From Oxalobacteraceae bacterium OTU3CAMAD1 (GTDB lineage: Bacteria; Pseudomonadota; Gammaproteobacteria; Burkholderiales; Burkholderiaceae_D), in contig CP099650.1 in NCBI GenBank assembly GCA_024123915.1, positions 1,488,001-1,552,000 on the forward strand: DNA of 64,000 bases. Direction: 5' to 3'. The stretch's first letter is position 1. Every line of letters begins with the position of its first letter. Shown here one piece after another: positions 28,601-36,721 of this stretch. The notes beneath the pieces were generated by a model, which worked only from the letters and a program-made list of their open reading frames with translations, had not been told where the DNA came from and ran no database searches. The position numbers were made by a program, and so were the translations under genes.

Positions 28601-29077
28601 TTAGGCGGCTTTCTCGGCGGCATACGGATCCGCGTAACCGAGTTCGGCCAGCAGCTCCGTCTCGATGCCTTCCATCTCCGCCGCCTCCTCGTCGTCCTCG
28701 TGGTCGTAGCCTTGCGCGTGCAGCACGCCGTGCACGATCAGGTGGGCGGTGTGCTCCTCCACCGATTTCTTTTGCTCGGCCGCTTCCTTCTCCAGCACGT
28801 CGGTGCACAGGATGATGTCGGCCCGGGTCGGCGCGTCCTCGTCGAGTTCCTCGCCTTCGTTGTAGGCGAAGGTCAGCACGTTGGTGGCGTAGTCCTTGCC
28901 CCGGTATTGCTTGTTGAGCTCGCGGCCTTCCTCGGCGTCGACGAAGCGGATGGTCAGCTCGGCCGGCGCGAACAGCGCCGCCTGTATCCACTTGCGGATG
29001 GCCGCGCGGGTGATCACTTCCTTCAGGCGGGTGTCGGGATACTGCACCGACAAGGTCAATTTATTTTTTACGGACAT
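28601..29077 (-). CDS. ybeY: Endoribonuclease YbeY
   Basis: YbeY is a metal-dependent endoribonuclease involved in 16S rRNA 3' maturation and ribosome quality control. The zinc-binding signature [14 protein letters not shown] is at about residues 114-127, with [11 protein letters not shown] upstream. The length is 158 aa, as in E. coli (155). Its start overlaps the end of the PhoH-like gene by 17 bases, implying coupling. Confidence 0.95.
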   Translation of the reverse strand: MSVKNKLTLSVQYPDTRLKEVITRAAIRKWIQAALFAPAELTIRFVDAEEGRELNKQYRGKDYATNVLTFAYNEGEELDEDAPTRADIILCTDVLEKEAAEQKKSVEEHTAHLIVHGVLHAQGYDHEDDEEAAEMEGIETELLAELGYADPYAAEKAA

Positions 29078-30206
29078 TTTTAAGAGCGGTGGCTTTGAGT
29101 AGGGGGGCGATCTCGGCTTCGTGGTTGTGGGCCGTCTCGTAGGCGTCGACGATGCGCGCCACCAACGGATGGCGCACCACGTCCTCGCTGTTGAAGTGGC
29201 TGAAGGCGATGCCGCGCACGTCCTTCAACACCTGGACCGCGTCGACCAGGCCGCTTTTCTGGCTCTTGTGCAAGTCCACCTGCGTGACGTCGCCGGTGAT
29301 GACGGCCTTGCTGCCGAACCCTATGCGCGTCAGGAACATTTTCATCTGCTCGACGGTGGTGTTCTGCGCTTCGTCGAGGATCACGAACGCGTGGTTCAGG
29401 GTGCGCCCGCGCATGTAGGCCAGCGGCGCGATCTCGATGACTTGTTTCTCGAACATTTTCTGCGTGCGGTCGAAACCCAGCAGGTCGTACAGCGCGTCGT
29501 AGAGCGGACGCAGATACGGATCGACCTTTTGCGCCAGGTCGCCCGGCAGGAAGCCCAGGCGTTCGCCGGCCTCGACGGCGGGACGGGTCAGGATGATGCG
29601 CTTGACGGCGTCGCGCTCGAGCGCGTCGACCGCGCAGGCCACGGCCAGGTAGGTCTTGCCGGTGCCGGCCGGGCCGACGCCGAAGCTGATGTCGTGTTCG
29701 AGGATGTTGCGCAGGTAACGGATCTGGTGCGGCGTGCGTCCGCGCAGGTCGGCGCGGCGCGTCTTCAGCACCGGGCTGTTGATTTCCGGCTCGACGAACG
29801 GGGCCTCGGCCACGGCGTGCGGCTTGCTGTCGCCGCCCGCGCCGGAGGTGCTGCCGGCGACGGCGGCGGTGGCTGCGGCGGCCAGGCCGGCGCGCTGTTC
29901 CACCAGCGCAAGTTGCACTTCTTCAATTGGTACGACTTTGTTGGCGACCGCGTAGAACTGTTCGAGGATCTGCACCGCGCGTTCGGCATTGTGGCCGCTG
30001 ACGATGAATTTTTCGCCGCGACGGAAAATGGTGACGTCCAGCGCTGCGGAAATCTGCCGCAGGTTTTCGTCGAGGGGACCGCACAAATGGGCCAGGCGCG
30101 AGTTGTCGAGCGGCTCTGGAACAAAGTAATGCGGCTGAACGGGTGTTTTGGTTTTCAATGGAATGCTTTTAAGAGATGAAGCGGGATGGGGCGCACTGCT
30201 GCGCAC
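29061..30206 (-). CDS. ybeZ: PhoH-like ATPase (YbeZ)
   Basis: This is a cytosolic PhoH-family ATPase with P-loop [12 protein letters not shown], the family block [21 protein letters not shown], Walker B-like [11 protein letters not shown] and the sensor segment [14 protein letters not shown]. The N-terminal 100 residues hold a KH-like/RNA-binding region. YbeZ partners with YbeY in rRNA metabolism. The start is uncertain: GTG at 30206 gives 381 aa without a ribosome site, and TTG at 30158 (giving [12 protein letters not shown]) is an equally likely choice that better matches the usual length. Confidence 0.92.
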   Translation of the reverse strand: MRSSAPHPASSLKSIPLKTKTPVQPHYFVPEPLDNSRLAHLCGPLDENLRQISAALDVTIFRRGEKFIVSGHNAERAVQILEQFYAVANKVVPIEEVQLALVEQRAGLAAAATAAVAGSTSGAGGDSKPHAVAEAPFVEPEINSPVLKTRRADLRGRTPHQIRYLRNILEHDISFGVGPAGTGKTYLAVACAVDALERDAVKRIILTRPAVEAGERLGFLPGDLAQKVDPYLRPLYDALYDLLGFDRTQKMFEKQVIEIAPLAYMRGRTLNHAFVILDEAQNTTVEQMKMFLTRIGFGSKAVITGDVTQVDLHKSQKSGLVDAVQVLKDVRGIAFSHFNSEDVVRHPLVARIVDAYETAHNHEAEIAPLLKATALKNVRKK

Positions 30207-30691
30207 AGGCGCTAGTTTAGCGTAATTTACCGATGCAAACCGCCTCCGCGCCGCATTTTGAAGCGTGGGCCGGACCCTGTTCGCGCCGGGCCGGCGCCGC
30301 CCCGACTTCGTTCAATGTTGCTCTGCCGATGACACAGTTGCCGAGCGGTAGCAAAGCCACCGTCACTCTGCATGAACTTGCTTCATGTAACAATTTCCTA
30401 CAAGTTCTTGCGTGCGACACCCTCCGGCCCCATGTGATGAAATAGCATAGTTGCTAAGTTTTCTAGCCGGCGGTTGATGTCAAACAATCTTCACGCACCG
30501 CGCGCCGGCTGGAGCAGTCCCTTTAAGCATAGAATTCTCTTGCACGAAAGGCAATTCAGGCAAATCGGACCTGCTGGTTAATTTAGTTGCTCTGTTAGCT
30601 GCTTATCCAACGGCGCAGTTAATTGATAAATTCTAAGTTGTCCTTAAGTTCCGACCAGCACTATCTCTTCACCCAACCAACGAGGAAAATC
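30207..30691. other. Intergenic region, 485 bp, divergent promoters expected
   Basis: This gap separates the minus-strand ybeZ operon from the plus-strand HTH gene, so it should hold both promoters. The half nearer the HTH gene is AT-rich. A purine-rich GAGGAAAAT directly before 30692 is the ribosome site of the HTH gene. I see no ORF with coding character, no strong hairpin and no promoter pair good enough to call. Confidence 0.4.
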
Positions 30692-31024
30692 ATGGCACAC
30701 CACGCTCTTGCTTCCCAAGAAAGCTACAACCCCAACCATCTGCTCGATATCCTGCTGGGCAAGATGCAACTGAAAAACGACGCCGCGCTGTCGCGCTTGC
30801 TGGAAGTGGCTCCGCCAGTGATCAGCAAGATCCGTCACCACCGTCTGCCGGTCGGCGCCTCGCTGCTGATCCGCATGCACGAAGTGACCGGCATGAGCAT
30901 CCGCGACCTGCGCGATTTGATGGGCGACCGCCGCACCAAATACCGCCTGTCCGATGCCCAGGGCCGTCCGAAGCCTGAAGAGCGTCCAGAAAAGGCCGAG
31001 GCCGGAAACTACGCGCGTCACTAA
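30692..31024 (+). CDS. Cro/C1-type helix-turn-helix protein
   Basis: The ATG at 30692 is chosen over an upstream in-frame Met because GAGGAAAATC precedes it. The 110-aa product has a central HTH-like segment (about residues 29-72: NDAALSRLLEVAPPVISKIRHHR, then LLIRMHEVTGMSIRDLR). The first part matches the pattern of a Cro-like fold. The C-terminal 30 residues are charged and likely disordered (RPKPEERPEKAEAG). No partner gene adjoins it, and a long leader and candidate terminator flank it, so it is probably monocistronic. Its target is unknown. Confidence 0.75.
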   Translation: MAHHALASQESYNPNHLLDILLGKMQLKNDAALSRLLEVAPPVISKIRHHRLPVGASLLIRMHEVTGMSIRDLRDLMGDRRTKYRLSDAQGRPKPEERPEKAEAGNYARH

Positions 31025-31041
31025 TGCGCCCGCAGCTTCCG

Positions 31042-31105
31042 CACCTGCCGCGCCGTGGCTGACGTTACGTCCAACCCGGCCGGCAGGTGGCGTTTGTTTG
31101 TTTTT
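31042..31105 (+). terminator. Candidate terminator after the HTH gene
   Basis: CACCTGCCG (31042-31050) pairs with CGGCAGGTG (31081-31089), and GCCG/CGGC inside extends the stem around a loop of about 20 bases. A T-rich run (GTTTGTTTGTTTTT) follows. The loop is long, so the call is tentative. Confidence 0.5.
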
Positions 31106-31145
31106 CGTGCGTCTTGTGCAGTAGGCAGTCCGTCAGCGTAGTCGG

Positions 31146-31991
31146 TTAGCTCAGCAGCACCATCGAAATTTCTTCATACTGCAGCTCGGTTTCCCGGAAC
31201 AGCTGCAGATAGATTTCCTCATCGAGGCCCAGCGCGGTCCACGCCACCGTGGACACGGGCGGGACCAGATCGTCCCGCACCTGCGCCAGATCGAGCGCGT
31301 GGACGATGGCGTCGGCCACATGAATGATGGCCGCCAGGAAGCCCGCGCCCGGCGCTTCCGGATCGTGGTGGCCGCCGATGGCCAGCCGCATCGTGTCGGA
31401 AAAATTCCAGTGTTCTGCCAGCGCCATGCCGGCGTCGACGTGATCGACGCCCAGCACCTTGCGTTCGGCGTCCAGCAAATAACAGTCGTGCTCCTCGCGG
31501 TAGGCCAGGGTGATCGAATATTGATTCGGGAAGCAGGACACCAGCACCAGCCTGCCGATATCGTGCAGCAAGCCGGCCGTGAAGGCGTAATCCTGATTGA
31601 AGCGCATCTGCCGCGCCAGCACCTTGGCGCAGGCGGCGGTGGCGATCGAGTGGCGCCAGAACGCCTTGTGGTCGAAACCGGGGCAATGGCCCTCGGCGAA
31701 GCAGCCGGTGACGGCCGCCGCCGTGATCAGGTTGCGGGTGGTCTGGAAACCGAGGTAGGTGATCGCCTGCTGGATGGTGGTGACCTTGACCTGCAGCCCG
31801 TACAGCGACGAATTGGCCAAGCGCAACGTCTTGGCGGTCAGCGCCTGGTCGTACGACACCTTCTTGGCCAGCACGGAGATGTCGACATCGTCCTGGTCTA
31901 TGCTGTTGAGCAATTCCATCACCACCGCCGGCAGCGAGGGCAGGTCGTCGAGGTTGCGCACCACGTCGTCGTAGCTGAGGGTGTTACTCAT
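31146..31991 (-). CDS. HDOD domain signalling protein
   Basis: The 281-aa protein is almost entirely one HDOD domain (residues 10-215: LPSLPAVVMELLNSI, VSYDQALTAKTLRLANSSLYG, FTAGLLHDIGRLVL). HDOD domains resemble HD phosphohydrolases but lack the full metal-binding set, and in known cases act in signal transduction, often with chemotaxis or c-di-GMP systems. Here LLHDIG retains an HD pair. Its start overlaps the end of a 121-aa gene by eight bases, so both form a two-gene operon. Confidence 0.9.
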   Translation of the reverse strand: MSNTLSYDDVVRNLDDLPSLPAVVMELLNSIDQDDVDISVLAKKVSYDQALTAKTLRLANSSLYGLQVKVTTIQQAITYLGFQTTRNLITAAAVTGCFAEGHCPGFDHKAFWRHSIATAACAKVLARQMRFNQDYAFTAGLLHDIGRLVLVSCFPNQYSITLAYREEHDCYLLDAERKVLGVDHVDAGMALAEHWNFSDTMRLAIGGHHDPEAPGAGFLAAIIHVADAIVHALDLAQVRDDLVPPVSTVAWTALGLDEEIYLQLFRETELQYEEISMVLLS

Positions 31992-32349
31992 GTCCGGGGC
32001 GCTCCTCGGCGTGCTCTTGCTCCGGTTTGCCCAGCCGGAAATCGGTGACGAAACGGCGCAGCAGCGCCGTGGCCCAGTCGTTGTCGCTGTCGGCGTCGTT
32101 TTTGCGGAACAGATGGTCGATGCGCGCCTGGTGGCGGGTCAGCGCCGCCTGCGCCACTTCCGGCGCCACTTCCTCGCGCACGATGGGCAGCACGGCGATG
32201 CCGTGGCGCGGCATCAGCGCCAGCATGGCCTCGGTCAGCACGGTGCCCTGCGGCAGCAGCACATGGCCCTGGACGTCGAGCAGCACGTCGGACAGGACCA
32301 TGCCCGGCCGCACCTCGGCCATCGCCAGTTGATGATAATTGCCCGTCAT
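31984..32349 (-). CDS. Small conserved-looking protein co-transcribed with HDOD gene
   Basis: The start at 32349 has an excellent GGAGG five bases upstream, in preference to the longer open frame. The product is 121 aa, acidic and soluble, with a beta-rich N-terminal part (LAMAEVRPGMVLSDVLLDVQGHVLLPQG) followed by helices. The pattern 'pGmvLa.dv.d..G..Ll..G..Lt......L...gi..v.V' is the one often seen at the N terminus of HD-GYP and related proteins, so it may be a detached regulatory module for the HDOD protein. No enzyme motif is visible. Confidence 0.75.
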   Translation of the reverse strand: MTGNYHQLAMAEVRPGMVLSDVLLDVQGHVLLPQGTVLTEAMLALMPRHGIAVLPIVREEVAPEVAQAALTRHQARIDHLFRKNDADSDNDWATALLRRFVTDFRLGKPEQEHAEERPGHE

Positions 32350-32557
32350 GATGCCTCCGGTAATGTCGGGTTGTTCGCCGGCGTCGGAGCCGGCCCACAT
32401 GTTGCACGATATTACCATTGCGCGCGGGCGAAGTCTGCCGGCCGGGGTCGCCGTTGCCGGGCGATGGCTCCACGATGGTTCCAAATTCTTGCCAAGATGC
32501 AGCCCATACCGTACATTGGGACGTTGCCGTCAAATACGTGGTCGGGGAGGTTGTTCG

Positions 32558-34138
32558 ATGTCTGGTATTCAAGGCCGTTTGACGCTGCTCTTCGTGGTCA
32601 TCGTGACCCTGGTGCTGGGCATTTCCGGCACCTACGCGCAATACAGCCTCGGTCACGAACTCGAAGTGAGCAGCCAGCGCCTGCGCCAGGGCGTGTTGAC
32701 CCGGTTGCAAACCAGCCTGCCGTCGGCGTTGTGGGACCTCGACAAGGCCAAGGTCGACAACATCGTCGCCGCCGAGATGATGCCGCCCGAACTGGTGTCG
32801 ATCCGCGTCTACGATACCTCGGTCGGCCTGTTTTCCGGCCGCCTGCGCCACGAGGACGGCAAAATCAGCTCGATCGAGAACGACGCCGCCGTCGCCGGCA
32901 CGCCGGTGGTGGCCGACCTGGCCTACCGCGATTCCGGCGCCGCCGGGGCCGCGCTCAAGCCGGTCATCGTCGGGCGCGTGGTGGTCAACTTCAGCCGCGC
33001 CCAGATCGACGCCACCCTGGCGGCCGAGGTGCGCCGCAAGGTGATCGAAGTGCTGTTGCTCGACCTGATCCTGGTGGCGGCGCTGGCCCTGTCGCTGCGC
33101 ATCGTGTTCGACCCGCTCAAGCGCCTGCGCGACGGCCTGTTCGACCTGGCCACGCGCGGCAGCGACGAGGTCGAGGAGCTGGCCGACAGCCGCCACGACG
33201 AGCTCGGCGAGGTCATCCGCGGCTTCAACGCCATCCAGCGCAAGGTCAAATCGAACATCCAGCGCATCCGCGAGGCCGAGGACGAGGCCCGCAAGTCGGC
33301 CCAGGCCACCGCCAAGGCCATGGCCGACCTGCGCCGCACGCAGGAATCGCTGCTGCAGGCCGAGCGGCTGGCCTCGCTGGGCGGCCTGGTGGCCGGCGTC
33401 GCCCACGAGATCAACACGCCGGTCGGCATCGCCCTGACCAGCGCCTCGGTGCTGATGGAGGCGACCGAGAAGGTGCAACTCGCCGTCGAAGGCGGCAACA
33501 TCAAGAAATCCGACATCATGCGCTACCTGGACACGGCGGCCGAGAGCACGCGCCTGATCATGAACAACGCCTACCGCGCCGCCCACCTGATCCACAGCTT
33601 CAAGCAGATCGCCGTCGACCAGGTCAGCGAGGCGCGCCGCCGCTTCGAATTGCGCGATTATATAAACGAGGTGGTGTCCAGCCTCCAGCCCAAGCTGAAG
33701 AAGACGCATATCGCGGTCGGCATCGATTGCCCGCCCGATATCATGCTCGACAGCTATCCGGGCGCGCTGGCGCAGGTGATCACGAACTTGACGCTCAACT
33801 GCGTCGACCACGCGTTCGAGCCGGACGACGAGGGCCGCATCACCATCGACGTGGTGCGCCAGGGCGACTGGATCGAGATGCGGGTGAGCGACAACGGCAA
33901 GGGCATCGCGCCGGAAATGCTGGACAAGGTGTTCGATCCGTTCGTGACCACGCGGCGCGGACAGGGCGGCACCGGGCTCGGGCTGAACATCGTGTTCAAC
34001 CTGATGGCCAAACAATTCGGCGGCACGGTCACGGTCGCCAGCGTGCTGGGCCACGGCGCCAGCTTCACGCTGCGCATGCCGTGCGTGACGCCGGTCGACG
34101 ACACCAGCGGCCAGGCCGAAACGCGCCTGCCCGCCTAG
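32558..34138 (+). CDS. Membrane sensor histidine kinase
   Basis: The ATG at 32558 follows GGGGAGG; the longer open frame is unsupported. The 526-aa kinase has a first membrane helix at about 8-28, a periplasmic sensor of about 130 residues and a second helix near 165-183. A HAMP-like and coiled-coil region follows, then the phospho-acceptor His283 in VAGVAHEINTPVG, the N box NLTLNCVDHAF and the G boxes DNGKGI and GGTGLGLNI. The HExNxP pattern puts it in the HisKA family 4/NtrB-like group. No response regulator gene adjoins it. It is divergent from the HDOD pair. Confidence 0.9.
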   Translation: MSGIQGRLTLLFVVIVTLVLGISGTYAQYSLGHELEVSSQRLRQGVLTRLQTSLPSALWDLDKAKVDNIVAAEMMPPELVSIRVYDTSVGLFSGRLRHEDGKISSIENDAAVAGTPVVADLAYRDSGAAGAALKPVIVGRVVVNFSRAQIDATLAAEVRRKVIEVLLLDLILVAALALSLRIVFDPLKRLRDGLFDLATRGSDEVEELADSRHDELGEVIRGFNAIQRKVKSNIQRIREAEDEARKSAQATAKAMADLRRTQESLLQAERLASLGGLVAGVAHEINTPVGIALTSASVLMEATEKVQLAVEGGNIKKSDIMRYLDTAAESTRLIMNNAYRAAHLIHSFKQIAVDQVSEARRRFELRDYINEVVSSLQPKLKKTHIAVGIDCPPDIMLDSYPGALAQVITNLTLNCVDHAFEPDDEGRITIDVVRQGDWIEMRVSDNGKGIAPEMLDKVFDPFVTTRRGQGGTGLGLNIVFNLMAKQFGGTVTVASVLGHGASFTLRMPCVTPVDDTSGQAETRLPA

Positions 34139-34151
34139 AAAGGAGCAAACG

Positions 34152-34553
34152 ATGAACAGGATCACAGGGGAATTCAGCGTCAAGATGCGGCCGGAATCGA
34201 CGTCGGAGGTGGCCGCCGACACCGGCGTTGGCCGCATGTCGCTCGACAAGCAATACCACGGCGCGCTGGCCGCCACCGGCAAGGGCGAGATGCTGGCCTA
34301 TATGGACAGCGCGCTGGGCTCGGGCGTATACGTGGCGATCGAACGGGTCGAGGGCAGTCTCGACGGCAAACGCGGCAACTTTCTGCTGCACCATCGCGGC
34401 ATCATGGAGCGCGGCGCGCCCAGCCTGGCGGTGGCGGTGGTGCCCGATTCGGGCCGCGACGGGCTCGAAGGGCTCACCGGCACCTTGAATATCCGCATCG
34501 AAGGCGGCAAGCACTACTACGATTTCGACTACACACTGGCGGACGCCGCCTAA
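34152..34553 (+). CDS. DUF3224 domain-containing protein
   Basis: The whole 133-aa product matches the DUF3224 pattern, with GRMSLDKQYHGALAATGKGEM, VAIERVEGSLDGKRGNFLLHHRG and GTLNIRIEGGKHYYDFDYTL. This is a small beta-barrel family related in fold to allene oxide cyclase-like proteins, with no established function. It starts 13 bases after the histidine kinase and has a clear AAAGGAG site, so it is probably co-expressed with the kinase. Confidence 0.88.
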   Translation: MNRITGEFSVKMRPESTSEVAADTGVGRMSLDKQYHGALAATGKGEMLAYMDSALGSGVYVAIERVEGSLDGKRGNFLLHHRGIMERGAPSLAVAVVPDSGRDGLEGLTGTLNIRIEGGKHYYDFDYTLADAA

Positions 34554-34606
34554 CGCGGCGCTTGACGCTGAACGATGCCGTCCACGCCGCGCCAACCGGG
34601 GTCAGC

Positions 34607-34774
34607 ATGAATAAGGACGCCATCAAAGGTTTGCTGATCGTGCTGGCCGTCGCGCTGGCGCTGGCGCTGGGCGCGGTGATGCTCACCGACGACGGCTGGC
34701 GCAAGCTCGGCTGCGTGTTCCGCGCCGTCGCCCAGGGCGTCGCCATCAGCAATATACGATCGCTTTGTTACTAA
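34607..34774 (+). CDS. Small single-pass membrane protein, hypothetical
   Basis: From the ATG at 34607, with GGGG six bases upstream, the frame encodes 55 aa: a short basic/acidic head (MNKDAIKG), one hydrophobic helix (LLIVLAVALALALGAVML) and a short tail with one Cys near the end. An upstream in-frame ATG at 34562 would give 70 aa. A strong terminator follows directly, which favours a real final gene of the kinase-DUF3224 unit. I do not recognise the family. Confidence 0.5.
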   Translation: MNKDAIKGLLIVLAVALALALGAVMLTDDGWRKLGCVFRAVAQGVAISNIRSLCY

Positions 34775-34782
34775 AGAGCAAA

Positions 34783-34809
34783 AAAAATCCCGCACCGGGC
34801 GGGATTTTT
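34783..34809. terminator. Bidirectional intrinsic terminator
   Basis: AAAAATCCCGC and GCGGGATTTTT form a perfect 11-bp stem around a five-base loop (ACCGG), with an A run on one side and a T run on the other. It serves the small membrane-protein gene on the plus strand and the PEP-CTERM gene on the minus strand. Confidence 0.93.
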
Positions 34810-34832
34810 GTCGTGCCGCGGACGGGCGACGC

Positions 34833-35183
34833 TTAGTTCTCGAACTTGTCCGACGGCTTGCGGCGACGCGAGGAGAAACCCAGCAGCGCCAAACCCAGCG
34901 CCATCATGGCGAAGGTTTGCGGTTCCGGCACCGCCGAGGCTGCGGCGTCGATCTGCTGCGCCGGATTGGTTTTCGGCAGCGTGGCGAGATCGACATTGTC
35001 GTCGTCCCTGGCTGCCGCGTCGTCCGCGCCCAGGCAGGAAGAGGCCGCGTTCGGCACGCATTTTTCAGCTTCGATTGTTGCAGGTGCGATAGGCGCTGCC
35101 GGGGCGGCGTCGACCTTTGCGTGCGCCGCGCCGGTCAGGCTCAGCGCGAATAGCAGGGATGTTAAAAGCGGTGTTATTTTCAT
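34833..35183 (-). CDS. PEP-CTERM sorting-domain protein
   Basis: The 116-aa protein has a signal peptide (MKITPLLTSLLFALSLTGAAHA) and a C-terminal tripartite sorting signal: VPEP at residues 85-88, a hydrophobic helix (TFAMMALGLALLGF) and a basic RRRK tail. PEP-CTERM proteins are exported and processed by exosortase, usually in exopolysaccharide-producing Gram-negative bacteria. The mature part of about 60 residues is Ala/Asp-rich with two cysteines and no recognisable domain. No exosortase gene is in the window. Confidence 0.9.
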   Translation of the reverse strand: MKITPLLTSLLFALSLTGAAHAKVDAAPAAPIAPATIEAEKCVPNAASSCLGADDAAARDDDNVDLATLPKTNPAQQIDAAASAVPEPQTFAMMALGLALLGFSSRRRKPSDKFEN

Positions 35184-35420
35184 AATTTACTCCTAGGGCA
35201 ATACTGCGGGGGCGGGTCTTAACAGCAATTTAATGCAGACACCTTAGACTCGCTGCCGCAATGCGTTGGACATTTATTGCACAAAGACTATTAAACCACA
35301 ATTCATAACATATTGCTATCTGTGTTTATGCCAAAGAAATTTAATATTGCGTTGCAACAACAGGCGGACTCGTCCGGTTTGCGCCGCGCGTTTCTTGCGG
35401 ACTCAGACGTGAGGAGCGGA

Positions 35421-36299
35421 ATGATATCCACATATAAAAAAAGGTGGCGGACAATTGGATTTACGGCAATATTGGCAGGGACGCTGACACTGGCCGGTTG
35501 CGCCGGCGGCGGTGCCCGTCCCGGCCCGGTGCCTGAGGCCGGGGAGGCCGCCGCCATCCCCGTCGGCCCCAATCCGCAAGTGTTGTTGCTGGGCGAAGTG
35601 CATGACAACACCCAGGGGCACCGGCTGCGCTACGACCTGCTGCGCCAACGGGTGGAGGGCGGGTGGCGGCCGGCCATCGTCATGGAACAATTCGACCGCG
35701 AAGACCAGGATCTGCTGAACAAGGCGCAAAAAGGCTGCCTCGACGCGCAATGCGTGATCCGCGTCGTCAACGGCGCCCGCTGGGACTGGCAATTGTATTA
35801 CCCGGTGATCCAGCTGGCGCTGACCTACCACCTGCCGCTGGTGGCCGGCAACCTGTCGCGCGCCGACGCCTCGCGCGCGGTGCGTGACGGCGTCACCGCC
35901 ACGTTCGACCCGCAGAGCATCAAGGACTACCGGCTTGACCAGCCGCTGCCGGCGGATGTGCGGGCCGCCCAGCAAAAGGAGATCGCCATCGGCCACTGCA
36001 ATATGACCCCGGAGATGATGATCGAGGGCATGGTCAACGCCCAGGTCGCCCGCGACATCTGGATGGCCAAGATCGTGCGCGACCAGCGGCCGCGCGACGT
36101 GGTGCTGATCGCCGGCAACGGCCACGTGCGCAAGGACATCGGTGTCGCGCGCTGGCTCAATCGGATTGAGCCTATACTGACGGTGCGCAGCGAGGGCTTC
36201 GTCGAGGGCGGCAACAAGGATGGCGGCCTGTACGACGTGGTCCACCAGCTCAAACCGCAACAGCGCACCGATCCATGTGCCAAGTTCAAGACCAAATGA
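35421..36299 (+). CDS. ChaN family lipoprotein
   Basis: The ATG at 35421 follows GAGGAG, and the N terminus then gives a lipoprotein signal with lipobox LTLAGC. The 292-aa product contains the ChaN domain from about residue 50 (VLLLGEVHDNTQGHRLRYDLL), EQFDREDQDLL, and the C-terminal NAQVARDIWMAKIV and VLIAGNGHVRKD. ChaN of Campylobacter is a haem-binding surface lipoprotein involved in iron uptake. The stop codon lies inside the first unit of a 15-bp tandem duplication, and the thioredoxin gene follows. Confidence 0.88.
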   Translation: MISTYKKRWRTIGFTAILAGTLTLAGCAGGGARPGPVPEAGEAAAIPVGPNPQVLLLGEVHDNTQGHRLRYDLLRQRVEGGWRPAIVMEQFDREDQDLLNKAQKGCLDAQCVIRVVNGARWDWQLYYPVIQLALTYHLPLVAGNLSRADASRAVRDGVTATFDPQSIKDYRLDQPLPADVRAAQQKEIAIGHCNMTPEMMIEGMVNAQVARDIWMAKIVRDQRPRDVVLIAGNGHVRKDIGVARWLNRIEPILTVRSEGFVEGGNKDGGLYDVVHQLKPQQRTDPCAKFKTK

Positions 36300-36323
36300 A
36301 AACTGTTTAAATGAAAACTGTTT
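36294..36323. repeat. Perfect 15-bp tandem duplication at the chaN/thioredoxin junction
   Basis: The unit AAATGAAAACTGTTT occurs twice without a gap. The first unit contains the chaN stop codon and also an ATG that reads M-K-T-V-stop (ATG AAA ACT GTT TAA). The second unit holds the thioredoxin ATG with the same M-K-T-V beginning. Without the duplication the two genes would overlap as ATGA. Confidence 0.95.
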
Positions 36324-36631
36324 ACATCGCCGAGGCGCCGCAGCGCGCCGACATCGACGCCATGCCCGGCGCCACGTTGCTGGAGTTCGGCGCCAACTGG
36401 TGCGGCCACTGCATGGCCGCCCAGCCGCCGCTGCAACAGGCGATGGCCGGCCGCGGCGCCGTCACCCACTACAAGGTCGAGGACGGTCCGGGCCGTCCGC
36501 TGGGCCGCTCCTACAAGGTCAAGCTGTGGCCGACCCTGATCTTCCTGCGCGACGGCCAGGAAGTGGCGCGCGTGGTGCGTCCGCTCAAGAGCGACGAGAT
36601 CGCCGCCGGACTGTCGCAAATCGATCACTAA
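36311..36631 (+). CDS. Thioredoxin-family protein
   Basis: This short thioredoxin-fold protein of 106 aa has the redox motif WCGHC (Cys31-Cys34), the usual cis-Pro region (KLWPTLIFLRDGQEV) and no signal peptide, so it is cytosolic. The CGHC active site resembles disulfide isomerases more than classical CGPC thioredoxins. No independent ribosome site is seen, which suggests translation is coupled to chaN through the duplicated junction. Confidence 0.88.
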   Translation: MKTVYIAEAPQRADIDAMPGATLLEFGANWCGHCMAAQPPLQQAMAGRGAVTHYKVEDGPGRPLGRSYKVKLWPTLIFLRDGQEVARVVRPLKSDEIAAGLSQIDH

Positions 36632-36721
36632 GCCGTTGTCGAGAGCAATCATATCTGCTTGGCAAGCTGCGGACCGGGTGTGTATGATGAGGCGCACCAC
36701 CCATCCGCAGGAGCCTCACGC

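Noticed and set aside
31988..34282. 764-aa minus-strand open frame across the sensor kinase
   Set aside because: The plus strand encodes the kinase with all expected boxes; the minus translation has no recognisable feature.
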